Below are positions 9,211 through 18,516 of a stretch of DNA of 64,000 nt, piece by piece. The notes under the pieces were generated by a model that did no database searches, was not told the DNA's origin, and saw only the letters and a program-made list of their open reading frames with translations. The DNA comes from Alkalinema sp. CACIAM 70d (GTDB lineage: Bacteria; Cyanobacteriota; Cyanobacteriia; Leptolyngbyales; Leptolyngbyaceae): the NCBI GenBank assembly GCA_002148405.1, contig MUGG01000218.1:248001-312000 (forward strand), given 5' to 3'. Every line of letters starts with the position of its first letter. Positions within the stretch are counted from its first letter, which is position 1. Position numbers and translations under genes: made by a program.

Positions 9211-10182
9211 ATGACACCTGTTAGGATCCTAGTTGTAGATGACGAACTAGAGTTAGAACGCTTGATTAAGCAGCGTTTCAGGAAGCAGATCACGGCAAAA
9301 ACGATGGATTTTCTCTTTGCCGCGAATGGAGTTGAGGCACTCCAGACGTTGCAGCACGATCGGCAAATTGATATGGTATTGACGGATCTCAATATGCCTG
9401 AAATGGATGGTTTGACCTTGATGCATTGTCTGCCTAGGGTCAATGATAGCCTTAAGGTGGTTGTGGTTTCTGCCTACAATGATATGACTCGGATTCGGCA
9501 GGCCATGAATGAGGGGGCCTTTGACTTTCTGACCAAACCGATCGACTTTCAAGATCTTAAACAAACGATCGAAAAAACGATCAAGTCTGTCCAAAAACTA
9601 CGACATCAAAAAATTCAAGCCCAACAATTCCAGGAAGCTTTGCTGGAAGCGGCTTTCCACGATACCTTAACGGGCATTCCCAATCGACGGGGCCTGTGTT
9701 ATCACCTCAACTGCCTCTTTGAGCAATCCACACCTTCAGCTGAGCAAAAAATAGCCCTCCTGTTCATTGATCTGGATGGATTTAAGCAAATCAATGATCA
9801 ATTAGGGCATTTGGCGGGAGATGAACTGCTCAAACATGTCGCCCAGCGGTTAGTCCCTTGTTTGAGAGAGGGAGATATGGTGGCACGCCTTGGGGGCGAT
9901 GAATTTGTGGTGGTGCTCTCCAGTGTTACGGATGTGACGGTTGCGATCTCTGTTGTGGAGCGAGTTCAAGCCCAACTGGCAAAGCCCTTTGAACTAGGCG
10001 GTGTATTTGAACTAGGCGGTGTACAAGTCGTGATTGGCGTGAGCATTGGCATCACCATCGGGAAACTCACCAACCAAACCCCAGAAGAATTGCTCAGGGA
10101 AGCGGATATCGCGATGTATTCAGCAAAAGCACGGGGTAAGGGCTGCTACGTCGTATTTGACACTATGACCCCAGAGCCGTAG
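9211..10182 (+). CDS. Response regulator with diguanylate cyclase domain (REC-GGDEF)
   Basis: 323 residues. The receiver domain (1-125) has D59 as phospho-acceptor in VLTDLNMPEMDG and a FLTKP motif. A short coiled coil leads into a GGDEF domain with HDTLTGIPNRRG at its start and an intact GGDEF active site at 228-232. A product-inhibition I-site (RxxD, in REGD) sits five residues before GGDEF. The protein should therefore make cyclic di-GMP under phosphorylation control with feedback inhibition. One oddity is the tandem repeat FELGGVFELGGV, caused by an exact 18-base duplication at 9988-10023, which lengthens a loop late in the domain. Confidence 0.93.
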   Translation: MTPVRILVVDDELELERLIKQRFRKQITAKTMDFLFAANGVEALQTLQHDRQIDMVLTDLNMPEMDGLTLMHCLPRVNDSLKVVVVSAYNDMTRIRQAMNEGAFDFLTKPIDFQDLKQTIEKTIKSVQKLRHQKIQAQQFQEALLEAAFHDTLTGIPNRRGLCYHLNCLFEQSTPSAEQKIALLFIDLDGFKQINDQLGHLAGDELLKHVAQRLVPCLREGDMVARLGGDEFVVVLSSVTDVTVAISVVERVQAQLAKPFELGGVFELGGVQVVIGVSIGITIGKLTNQTPEELLREADIAMYSAKARGKGCYVVFDTMTPEP

Positions 10183-10296
10183 ACGATCGACGATTGTTTT
10201 CCAGGATTATCCTCCTTTAGGGGTATCATCACCTGTATGGGGCATCGCTCTGAATGAATTCCATTGATTTCTCTGCGGTTGCAAACCGAGTGCTCT

Positions 10297-13200
10297 ATGC
10301 GTATTCCCACCATTCTCTGTGTTGATGACGATCGGAGTATTCTCTTCCCCCTAAAAAGCCAGTTATCTAGGCTATTTCCTGACTATGCGATCGAAACTGC
10401 TGAAAGTGCAAAGGCTGCCCTCGCACGGGTAAATGAGCTGTCGCTGCAAGGGATTGAAGTTCCTCTTGTCCTTGCCAATCAAGGCATGCCAGGGGAGACA
10501 TTATTCATCGAACTCCAAGCTCGTTATCCGCAGATCGTCAAGGTCATGTTAATAGGGCCAGCGACCCTTGAAGCGGTGGTGAAGGCAGTCAATCGAGGCA
10601 ATCTCGATCGCTTGATTGTGAAACCTTGGAGTGATGCTGAGCTTCAGACTGTCGTGACCGATGCGTTACAGCACTATCATCAGGAACAGCAACATGTGCA
10701 ACAGGAACAGCAACGTGCGCAACAACAGCTGGGCTTGCAGCAAACCATTCGAGAACTGGAGCGGGTCAATGCAACGCTCGAACATCAGGTACAGGTGCGA
10801 ACTCAACAACTGTACCACAGTGAGCAGCGACTGCATCATTTTATTGAACATACCCCCGTCGCGGTGGCTATCTTCGATCGTCAAATGTGCTATTTGGCTG
10901 CCAGCCACAAATGGTTAGAAGATTACCAACTAGGGGATGAATCCATTATTGGCAAATGTCACTATGATATTTTTCCGAATATCCCCCCCCACTGGCGGGA
11001 AATTCATCAACGGGGCTTAAAGGGTATTGTCGATCGAAATGACCAGGATAGTTATATTCGTCCTGATGGTCAACAGGAATGGGTGCGTTGGGAAGTTCGT
11101 CCTTGGTATGAAACGGAAACGAGCATTGGGGGGATTATCATTTTTGGAGAAGTGATTACCGATCGCGTCTTAACCGAAATTGCGCTCCAGGAAAGCGAGG
11201 AACGGTATCGGTTACTGTCTGAGATCAGTCCCGTTGGAATTTATCGTAATAACTTTGAGGGGGGATGTACCTATGCGAATGAAAAAGCTTTAGAAATCAC
11301 TGGCTTATCTAGTGAAGAAATCCTGTCAGGGAAATGGGAGAAAAGCATTTACCCGGATGATTTAGCCTGGGTCTATTCTGCTTGGCATTCCTTTATTCAA
11401 CAGAATCAGGAGGGGAATCTCACTGAACTTCGTCTAGAATTACGGTTTCTCCATCGCGATGGAGCGATTGTGTGGGGTTTGGCGCAAGCGGTTCCGGAGC
11501 GCAATGCCCAAGGGCAAGTCGTCGGCTTTATTGGTTCTGTCACCGATATTAGCGATCGTAAACAAAGCGAAGAGCGTTTACAGTTGGCCTTAGAGGGGTC
11601 AGGGGATGGGCTATGGGATTGGAATTTGCTTACCGATGAGATGTATTTTAGCCCCCGTTGGTTACAAATGTTGGGTTATGCAGTGGATGAGCTGCCGGGA
11701 CAGATTCAAACTTGGCACCAACTGATGCATCCTGGCGATCGACCCTGGGTTGTTGAAATTTTGCAGGCTCATTTACAAGATAGTTCACACCCCTATGTGT
11801 TTGACTATCGTATGCTCTGTAAATCCGGTGAATGGAAATGGATTACCAACTATGGCAAAGTGGTGGTGCGAGATGACAATGGTAAACCCCTCCGAATGAC
11901 GGGAACCCACCGGGATATTAGCGATCGCAAACGAGCAGAGGAAGCGGCTAAATTCCGTCAGCAACAGGTTATCTCTCTGCTTAATAATATTCCCCATGCT
12001 GCTTGGCTAAAAGATCAGGAAGGCCGTTTCCTATCGGTGAATGCTCCGTTTGGTGAAGCCTGTGGCTATAATCCGTCGCAATTAGTGGGTCTTACGGATT
12101 TGGATGTTTGGCCGTATGAATTGGCTGAATCCTATCAGCAGGACGATCGGGAGGTGATGCTCTCGGGGCAGCAAAAGCGTGTTGAAGAATATTTGGTTGC
12201 CTCAGATGGAACAGCGAAATGGGTTGAAACGATTAAAACGCCCGTTTTTGATGACTGGGGAGAACCCATTGGAACGGCTGGTATTTCCATTGATATTACT
12301 GAACGCAAGCGATCGGAACAAATTTTACAACAACTCAACCAAGAGTTGGAACAACGAGTTCAACAACGAACCCATGAATTACAACAACAAACCCAATTGC
12401 TTCAAATTATCCTCAATAGTATTGGTGATGGGGTATTGGTTGCTAATACTAGTGGAGAAATTATTTTACATAACCCTGCTGCCGAAAATATTCCAGGTTT
12501 GGGCGTTTCGATTAATTCTGATTCATTGCAAAATTTTTGGGGAATATATTTACCGGGAGGCGTTCCCTGTGCTGCTGATCAACTGCCTTTGATGCGAGCC
12601 ATGCAAGGAGAATCGATCGATCAAGCGGAAATGGTTCTGCGCAATATTTTTCACCCGGAAGGTATCTATATCGAAGTCACAGCTCGTCCTTTGTATGATA
12701 ACCATCAGAGTCTGATAGGTGGGGTAGCGGTTTTGCGCAATGTGACCGATCGTAAGCAAGCGGAACAAGCCCTCCAGGCAGAGAGATTACGGTTACAACT
12801 GGCGCTGGAAGCAGCTGATATGGGAACTTGGGAGGCTAACTTTGAAACTGGCCTTTGGTCAGAAAAAACGGAAGCCATTTTTGGTTATGCCCCTGGAACC
12901 TTTCCCAACGATCGGGAATCCTTCCTTAAATTGGTGTACGGGGCAGATCAGGAACGGGTCTTCCAAGCGCTTGCCCATAGCCTTACCACCGGTGAACCCT
13001 ACAATATTGAATATCGCATTAATCGTCAGGATGGGGAGTTGCGATGGGTGGCAGTGCGGGGCAAAGTGATTCAGCCGGAAGACAATGAAAGTTCACGCAT
13101 TATCGGAATTGCGGTTGATATTACAGAACGGAAACAAGCAGAAGAAGCGATTCGCTTAAGCCAAGAACAGTTGCAGTTAGCTTTAGAGGGATCGGGGGAT

Positions 13201-15924
13201 GGATTATGGGATTGGGATGTAGCAGCTGGTAATGCCTATCTCAGTCCTCGGTTGCTGGGGATGTTGGGCTATGAAACAGATGAGTTACCCGGTCATGTTG
13301 AAATCTGGATAAGCATGATTCATCCGGATGATAAAGAACAGGTAATGAGGCGACTCCATGCTCATCTACAAGATCAAATTCCCTATCAAGTTGAATATCG
13401 TGCTCGGTCTAAAACGGGGGAATGGAGATGGCTTGCGAACTATGGAAAAGTGGTGAGTCGGGATGCTGTTGGTAAGCCGCTGCGGATGGTTGGTTTGCAG
13501 CGAGATATCACCGATCGCAAACAAGCAGAAATTGCGCTCCAAGAGTCTCAGCGCTTTTTACAAACGGTAATTGATACCTTTCCTCTAGTAGTTTGGTGGA
13601 AAGATTGTCATTCAGTTTACTTAGGTTGCAATCATAAGGCTGCTGAAGCGGCGGGTTTGTCGGCTCCAGCTGATATTATTGGCAAAACTGACTATGATCT
13701 ACCCTGGGGAGCGACCCATGCTGAAGAATATCGTACTGACGATCGGGAAGTATTAAATTCAGGAATTGCAAAGTTAGGGATTATTGAAACGCAATTGCGA
13801 TCGGATGGCTCGATCATCTGGATTGAAACAAATAAATTACCTTTGTATAACTTGAGTGGTGAGATCGTTGGTTTATTAGGAACCTATCAGGATATCACCG
13901 ATCGGAAACAAGCAGAGGAAGCCTTACGAGATAGTGAAGAACGATTACGTTTAGCCTTGATGGCTGCGAAACAAGGACTTTATGATCTCAATTTACAAAC
14001 AGATCAGGTTATTGTCAGTCCTGAGTATGCCATTATGCTTGGATATGACCCTGATGAATTCCAGGAAACCAGTACTACATGGCTGGAAAGACTGCATCCA
14101 GATGATTTTGAGCGAGGTAGAAGTCTTTATCAAGCCTATCTTCAAGGTACTTTGTTAGAGCATGTTTGGGAATTTCGGCAACGCACAAAAACGGGAGACT
14201 GGAAATGGATTTTGTCGCTGGGTAAACTGGTGTCCTATGATGCCGATGGTAATCCTTTGCGTATGCTGGGCACTCATATGGATATTGACGATCGTAAAGC
14301 GAATGAGGCTGCTTTGTTACAAGCGAAGCTAGAGCTGGAAGATCGGGTTGAACAACGCACCGCTGAATTACGTCTGTCTAAGGAAGCCGCAGAAGCAGCT
14401 AACCGAGCTAAGAGTATTTTCCTGGCAAATATGAGTCATGAACTTCGAACTCCACTCAATGCAATTCTTGGATTTAGTCAATTACTGAGCCGAAGTAGTA
14501 CATTAAATTTAGAACAACAAAGACAAATTAATATCATCAATCGTAGTGGTGAACATTTGCTTAGCCTGATCAATGACATTTTAGAAATGTCTAAGATTGA
14601 GGCTGGACGGATGGTGTTAACCCCTAAGAATTTCGATCTTTACCAATTGTTGAAAAGTATAGATGATATGTTTTATCTGAGGGCACAATCTAAAGGTTTG
14701 CAGATTGTTGTTGATTATTTAAACACGCTTCCTCAATATGTTCATACGGATGAGAATAAATTGCGCCAAGTATTAATCAATTTAATGAATAATGCTATAA
14801 AATTTACTCATAAAGGCTACATTCGCTTAAAAATACAGGTGGTTTTGTCGAAGTCAACATCGGAATCAACAGTTGATCATCATTTGACTTATCTGGGCAT
14901 CTCTCATCAATCTGTTAATCAATCTATAAGCTTTCTAGGGCAGGATCAGGTCTTTCTCCGCTTTGAAGTTGAAGACACTGGGCCTGGTATTGCCCCGATC
15001 GAACAAGCCGCGTTATTTGAACCATTTGTGCAAGCCCAAGCAGGTCAAGCCTCTTTAGAAGGAACCGGGTTGGGGCTTCCGATTAGCCGTCAATTTGTGC
15101 GCTTGTTAGGAGGAGAATTAACCTGCCATAGTACGTTAGGTCAGGGATCAACTTTCCGGTTTGAAATTCCTGTTAACCCAGTTCAGGCAATCAATTTTGT
15201 ACCTCAACGATCGCGCCACCGTATCATAGGATTGCAGGTCAGTCAGCCGACATACCGCTTGCTGATCGTTGAGGATAATTGTGAGAATCGGCAATTTTTG
15301 GTGCAGTTGCTGCGGTCTATTGGTTTTGAGGTGCAAGAAGCTGAAAACGGGCAAGAGGCGATCGCGGTTTGGCAACAATGGCGGCCTCATTTAGTCTGGA
15401 TGGATATCCGAATGCCGATTATGGATGGGTATGAGGCAACCAGACAAATTCGAGCTTTGGAAGCTAAGGAAGATAGTCCTCTATCTAGTGCGAAAACGAA
15501 GATTCTAGCATTGACAGCTAGTGCATTTGAAGATGAGCGGGCTGCAATTCTTGCTTCAGGTTGTGATGACTTAGTTTGTAAACCAATTACAGAAGAAATT
15601 CTGTTTGATAAAATGGCAGAGCATCTAGAAATTCGCTATGTATATGACGAAGGAAGTTTATCTACAGTCTCGTCTCAAGAGATAGCAAATGAAATAGTTT
15701 CTGTTGACAATGTAGAGAGTCTATCCCTGGATTGGATAACTCGATTGCAACGAGCTGCTCGAATAGCAGATGAAGAATTAATTTTGCAACTCCTAGATGA
15801 ATTAGCCCTGACTCAAGCCTCTTTAGCGAATCAGCTCCGTAGTCTAGTGTATGCATTTAGGTTGGATAAATTAATTGAGTTCACGATCGAAGCGAGTCAT
15901 TATCTAGAAAATCCGAATTTGTAG
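10297..15924 (+). CDS. Nine-PAS hybrid sensor histidine kinase with a degenerate N-terminal receiver
   Basis: 1875 residues from the ATG at 10297 (a TTG at 10264 is the alternative start). The N-terminal receiver-like domain has Asn at position 61 (LVLANQGMPG) where the phospho-acceptor Asp should be. Nine PAS/PAC modules follow, each ending in a D/E-R-K type linker (ISDRKQSEE, ITERKRSEQ, ITDRKQAEE and so on). Then come HisKA with H1381 in NMSHELRTPLNAIL, a HATPase with ARP-like boxes (MNNAIKFTHKG, DTGPGI, GTGLGLPIS) and an intact C-terminal receiver with D1703 in WMDIRMPIMDG. The last 100 residues lack an HPt histidine motif. No membrane helices are seen, so sensing is cytoplasmic; the ligands cannot be inferred. 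Confidence 0.92.
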   Translation: MRIPTILCVDDDRSILFPLKSQLSRLFPDYAIETAESAKAALARVNELSLQGIEVPLVLANQGMPGETLFIELQARYPQIVKVMLIGPATLEAVVKAVNRGNLDRLIVKPWSDAELQTVVTDALQHYHQEQQHVQQEQQRAQQQLGLQQTIRELERVNATLEHQVQVRTQQLYHSEQRLHHFIEHTPVAVAIFDRQMCYLAASHKWLEDYQLGDESIIGKCHYDIFPNIPPHWREIHQRGLKGIVDRNDQDSYIRPDGQQEWVRWEVRPWYETETSIGGIIIFGEVITDRVLTEIALQESEERYRLLSEISPVGIYRNNFEGGCTYANEKALEITGLSSEEILSGKWEKSIYPDDLAWVYSAWHSFIQQNQEGNLTELRLELRFLHRDGAIVWGLAQAVPERNAQGQVVGFIGSVTDISDRKQSEERLQLALEGSGDGLWDWNLLTDEMYFSPRWLQMLGYAVDELPGQIQTWHQLMHPGDRPWVVEILQAHLQDSSHPYVFDYRMLCKSGEWKWITNYGKVVVRDDNGKPLRMTGTHRDISDRKRAEEAAKFRQQQVISLLNNIPHAAWLKDQEGRFLSVNAPFGEACGYNPSQLVGLTDLDVWPYELAESYQQDDREVMLSGQQKRVEEYLVASDGTAKWVETIKTPVFDDWGEPIGTAGISIDITERKRSEQILQQLNQELEQRVQQRTHELQQQTQLLQIILNSIGDGVLVANTSGEIILHNPAAENIPGLGVSINSDSLQNFWGIYLPGGVPCAADQLPLMRAMQGESIDQAEMVLRNIFHPEGIYIEVTARPLYDNHQSLIGGVAVLRNVTDRKQAEQALQAERLRLQLALEAADMGTWEANFETGLWSEKTEAIFGYAPGTFPNDRESFLKLVYGADQERVFQALAHSLTTGEPYNIEYRINRQDGELRWVAVRGKVIQPEDNESSRIIGIAVDITERKQAEEAIRLSQEQLQLALEGSGDGLWDWDVAAGNAYLSPRLLGMLGYETDELPGHVEIWISMIHPDDKEQVMRRLHAHLQDQIPYQVEYRARSKTGEWRWLANYGKVVSRDAVGKPLRMVGLQRDITDRKQAEIALQESQRFLQTVIDTFPLVVWWKDCHSVYLGCNHKAAEAAGLSAPADIIGKTDYDLPWGATHAEEYRTDDREVLNSGIAKLGIIETQLRSDGSIIWIETNKLPLYNLSGEIVGLLGTYQDITDRKQAEEALRDSEERLRLALMAAKQGLYDLNLQTDQVIVSPEYAIMLGYDPDEFQETSTTWLERLHPDDFERGRSLYQAYLQGTLLEHVWEFRQRTKTGDWKWILSLGKLVSYDADGNPLRMLGTHMDIDDRKANEAALLQAKLELEDRVEQRTAELRLSKEAAEAANRAKSIFLANMSHELRTPLNAILGFSQLLSRSSTLNLEQQRQINIINRSGEHLLSLINDILEMSKIEAGRMVLTPKNFDLYQLLKSIDDMFYLRAQSKGLQIVVDYLNTLPQYVHTDENKLRQVLINLMNNAIKFTHKGYIRLKIQVVLSKSTSESTVDHHLTYLGISHQSVNQSISFLGQDQVFLRFEVEDTGPGIAPIEQAALFEPFVQAQAGQASLEGTGLGLPISRQFVRLLGGELTCHSTLGQGSTFRFEIPVNPVQAINFVPQRSRHRIIGLQVSQPTYRLLIVEDNCENRQFLVQLLRSIGFEVQEAENGQEAIAVWQQWRPHLVWMDIRMPIMDGYEATRQIRALEAKEDSPLSSAKTKILALTASAFEDERAAILASGCDDLVCKPITEEILFDKMAEHLEIRYVYDEGSLSTVSSQEIANEIVSVDNVESLSLDWITRLQRAARIADEELILQLLDELALTQASLANQLRSLVYAFRLDKLIEFTIEASHYLENPNL

Positions 15925-15979
15925 TCAGGCAATTGGTTATTCTAACGTGTGATACCAAATTGATTGATCACTGCTACAG

Positions 15980-16085
15980 ATCCGATCCCCCCTACGCGCT
16001 ACGCGCCGCTGACGCTAGAAATAAGGGGGGAATTCAGCCAAATCCTTTCAAAGTCCTGCTTATTAAGGGGGATTTAGGGGGATTG
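15980..16085. repeat. Cyanobacterial-type intergenic G/C-run repeat
   Basis: A C6 run (15987-15992) faces a G6 run (16025-16030) with a CTACGCGCTACGCGCC-type short repeat between, followed by AAGGGGGATTTAGGGGGATT at 16064-16083. Elements of this look are scattered as multicopy intergenic repeats in cyanobacteria; that is recognition by style, not by search. The short open frame across it (15933-16205) has no protein-like features. Confidence 0.45.
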
Positions 16086-16113
16086 TTATGGATTGCAATC
16101 ACAAACCGATTTT

Positions 16114-16406
16114 CACTAGCCGATTTCTACTACAGCATTTTTCGCCTAAATTCCTGCTTTTTACTCCTTAACTTGCAGATTTCTCAGCTTATGCAATCCC
16201 AATGAAGATTTCTGACACATTCTAGCCCTCAAATCACGATCACTAGCTTCCCCTGTACCTGCCGCTGTTCCAACTGACGGATGGCTTCAGGTAGCTCACT
16301 GAGGGGATAGCGACGATCGATCACAGGTCGCACCTGTCCCGCTTCAATCATCGCTTTCAATGTGGCTAAATCCGCTTGATTCGGCTCAGACATCAAACAT
16401 TTCACT
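16114..16406 (-). pseudogene. Duplicated 3' end of the dehydrogenase gene with its downstream flank
   Basis: This is a diverged copy of 17245-17547. It contains the last 58 or so codons of the dehydrogenase (from CLMSEPNQADLATLKAMIE to the end) plus the non-coding flank beyond its stop. The part from about 16290 to 16406 is nearly base-identical to the intact gene, whereas the coding 3' end and the flank show scattered differences. Homology ends abruptly at 16406, where a truncated TPR-type gene begins. There is no start of its own, so it is not a functional gene. Confidence 0.85.
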
Positions 16407-16610
16407 ATTGTATTGTTTACGATTAAGGTGTTGGATGCCTTGCTGAAAGAGTTGTTCAGTTTCGCTGGCACGAAGGGTATTGGCTCCTGTTTTTTGGGTG
16501 GCAGGGCTAGTTTGCGCGATCGCTGAAGGAATCGGCAACATCACCACTCCAGGCGCGATCGTTGTTAACAGCAATCCTAAAGTCATAAACTTTGCTGTTT
16601 TTCTCGCCAC
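16407..16610 (-). pseudogene. Truncated secreted TPR-type protein, N-terminal remnant
   Basis: The frame starts at GTG 16610 (an ATG lies eight codons in) with a clear signal peptide ending near AIAQ. It continues SETEQLFQQGIQHLNRKQYN, which is how cyanobacterial secreted TPR/CHAT proteins begin. It then runs into the duplicated dehydrogenase fragment at 16406 and stops after a few foreign codons (SEMFDV). The body of the protein is lost, so this is a remnant created by the duplication or rearrangement. Confidence 0.7.
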
Positions 16611-16662
16611 TGCTTTTCTTCCCTTTCTAGCAATTATTCGTAAAAACTATCACTAATTATAA

Positions 16663-17199
16663 CTATCGAATTTGACTGGAATGGATTAGACCTAACTTGC
16701 CGCAGGCATCGGTATAAAACCATTCGCCATACGTCCCATAAGTTGTAATTGTAGTTTGACGACGAATGGCACAGATAATTTTGCCATTGGGTTCCAACCG
16801 CACATTGGAAGGGGGCGAAAAGACTTGATAGCTGCGGCGATAGTAACCACAAACCCGATCGATCATTTTTTGGGTAGCCTTAGATTGTGGCTCCATCAAA
16901 TCACCATATCTTCCATTGCTATCCGCAACCTGAAATTGGCCATTACAAGGCGTCATGGCATTCACCCGATCTCGCCCGATTTGATAGGTAAAAAAATAGC
17001 CTGGATGGCCTTCCATCCCCAGACTCCGCTGAACAATCTCAATGGAATCTAAATTTAAACTAACTTTCTCCCCCGTAGAAGCCGTTCCTTGATATTCCCA
17101 TCTGACAGACCCCGCCATCGCAGTAGGCACCACCATTGCCCCTAAACTACTTCCCAGCAGACCGATCGTCAGAATTTTCTTCAGAATTTTCTTCAACAT
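16663..17199 (-). CDS. Secreted protein of unknown function with a C-terminal SH3-like segment
   Basis: 178 residues from the ATG at 17199, chosen because AAGGAGC precedes it at good spacing; an upstream in-frame ATG at 17226 lacks this. The N-terminus is lysine-rich followed by a hydrophobic stretch and an AMA-G cleavage site, a typical signal peptide. The mature part has four cysteines (in TPCNG, RVCGY, IICAI, DACGK) that could form disulfides. The end, YGTYGEWFYTDACGKLGLI, looks like a bacterial SH3-type strand pattern, but this is weak. It sits between the two copies of a 300-base direct repeat, so it may have been carried by that rearrangement. Confidence 0.75.
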   Translation of the reverse strand: MLKKILKKILTIGLLGSSLGAMVVPTAMAGSVRWEYQGTASTGEKVSLNLDSIEIVQRSLGMEGHPGYFFTYQIGRDRVNAMTPCNGQFQVADSNGRYGDLMEPQSKATQKMIDRVCGYYRRSYQVFSPPSNVRLEPNGKIICAIRRQTTITTYGTYGEWFYTDACGKLGLIHSSQIR

Positions 17200-17244
17200 T
17201 GCATCTTGCTCCTTCACAGTAGTCATTAATAAACGTCATCATTG

Positions 17245-17547
17245 CACTAGCCGATTTCTACTACAGCATTTTTCGCCTAAATTCCTGCTTTTTACTCCTT
17301 AACTTGCAACTTTCTTAGCTTATGCAACCCTAATGAAGACTCATGAAGACTTCTGACGCATTCCAGCCCTCAAACCACGATTACCACCTTGCCCTGAACC
17401 TGCCGCTGTTCCAGATGACGAATCGCGTCAGGTAGCTCACTGAGGGGATAGCGACGATCGATCACAGGTCGCACCTGTCCCGCTTCAATCATCGCTTTCA
17501 ATGTGGCTAAATCCGCTTGATTCGGCTCAGACATCAAACATTTCACT
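17245..17547. repeat. Second copy of the 300-base direct repeat (intact dehydrogenase 3' end)
   Basis: Pairs with 16114-16406 in the same orientation. Both copies begin CACTAGCCGATTTCTACTAC and end at CATTTCACT. The later copy includes a short extra tandem (GACTCATGAAGACT) absent from the other. The 838 bases between copies hold the truncated TPR remnant and the secreted-protein gene. Confidence 0.88.
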
Positions 17548-18347
17548 TGGCGTTGACTGCGTTTCGACAGCCACCCCCCAAACAGCAACGCCCGGAAAAT
17601 CTGCCACGTATCCCCGCCCACCATGACGTAGATTCCCTGGGGCTTCAGCATTGGAAGTAAACGATCGAAAGGCTCATAGGCCGCTGCATCAAAAATCAAA
17701 TCATATTGATTCTGCCAATCTACTGAGTCGATCCGCTGGGAGTCTACCACTTCATCCGCCCCCAGCGATCGTACCATCGTCATCTTCTGGGGACGACAGA
17801 GTGCCGTCACCGTTGCGCCCCACGCTTTTGCCATTTGCACCGCATAGGAACCGACGCCCCCCGATGCCCCTGTAATTAAGACCTTCTGTCCCGGCTGTAC
17901 CTGTCCCACATCCCGCAATCCATGCAGCGCTGCCAAGGCAGACACAGGCACCGTAGCCGCTTGCTCCAAGGTCAAATTATCCGGCTTTAGTCCCAACGCC
18001 GTTTCTGGAACTGCCACATATTCCGCAAACGCCCCAAACCCACAGGCTGACAAATCCCCAAACACCTCATCGCCAGGTTGGAACTGCGTCACCGCTGCCC
18101 CCACGGCTTCCACCCGTCCCGCCATATCCGTCCCGATCGTAGGAATTTTGGGCGTGAACCAGCCTCCATACATCAACCGCACTAAAAACGGCTGTCCCCG
18201 CATCAAATGCCAGTCGCCTGCATGAACCGAAGCTGCATGGACTCTGACGAGAACTTCATTGGCTTTTGGGATAGGTTGCGCCACCTCAGCCACGGAGAGA
18301 ACCGCTGGAGAGCCATATTTCGATTGCACGATCGCCTTCATCTGCAA
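17370..18347 (-). CDS. NAD(P)-dependent medium-chain dehydrogenase/quinone oxidoreductase
   Basis: 325 residues. The GroES-like N-terminal half includes VHAASVHAGDWHLMRG and GTDMAGRVEAVG. The nucleotide-binding half has VLITGASGGVGSYAVQMAK, the coenzyme-binding loop of the zinc-free quinone-oxidoreductase type; the structural zinc cysteines of classical alcohol dehydrogenases are absent. It should reduce a quinone or enone with NAD(P)H; the substrate is unknown. The start at 18347 is supported by GGAGG seven bases upstream. It is divergent from a TetR-family gene, with two operator-like palindromes in between, the nearer one overlapping its leader, so repression by that regulator is likely. 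Confidence 0.92.
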   Translation of the reverse strand: MQMKAIVQSKYGSPAVLSVAEVAQPIPKANEVLVRVHAASVHAGDWHLMRGQPFLVRLMYGGWFTPKIPTIGTDMAGRVEAVGAAVTQFQPGDEVFGDLSACGFGAFAEYVAVPETALGLKPDNLTLEQAATVPVSALAALHGLRDVGQVQPGQKVLITGASGGVGSYAVQMAKAWGATVTALCRPQKMTMVRSLGADEVVDSQRIDSVDWQNQYDLIFDAAAYEPFDRLLPMLKPQGIYVMVGGDTWQIFRALLFGGWLSKRSQRQVKCLMSEPNQADLATLKAMIEAGQVRPVIDRRYPLSELPDAIRHLEQRQVQGKVVIVV

Positions 18348-18356
18348 ACCTCCGGG

Positions 18357-18403
18357 ACTTACGGTGTAAGTTTGTTTCTTCTACTTTAACATACGGTGTA
18401 AGT
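18357..18403. promoter_or_regulatory. Paired operator for the adjacent TetR-type regulator
   Basis: ACTTACGGTGTAAGT at 18357-18371 is a perfect 6-3-6 palindrome. A near-copy, ACATACGGTGTAAGT, lies at 18389-18403. The shared 16-mer TACGGTGTAAGTTTGT recurs at a 32-base interval, about three helical turns, placing two dimers on the same DNA face. The site lies between the divergent dehydrogenase and TetR genes, a classic autoregulatory arrangement. Confidence 0.8.
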
Positions 18404-18418
18404 TTGTGAAATAATCAG

Positions 18419-18465
18419 TGCAGTCGTGATTAGTGCAGTCGCGATTAGTCGCGATTAGTCGCAAT
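18419..18465. repeat. Short imperfect tandem repeat in the regulator leader
   Basis: Units of about 10-15 bases (TGCAGTCGTGATTAG, TGCAGTCGCGATTAG, TCGCGATTAG, TCGCAATCAATG) are stacked just before the TetR gene. Possibly replication slippage; no function evident. Confidence 0.6.
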
Positions 18466-18516
18466 CAATGTAGTTATTCCGGCCCCCAAACCGGTTTATC
18501 CCTAGCCGCTTGTCCC

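Noticed and set aside
15600..15924. HPt domain at the end of the multi-PAS kinase
   Set aside because: The C-terminal helices lack the conserved His motif of HPt domains.
15933..16205. 90-codon plus-strand frame after the multi-PAS kinase
   Set aside because: It runs across intergenic repeats and has no protein-like features.
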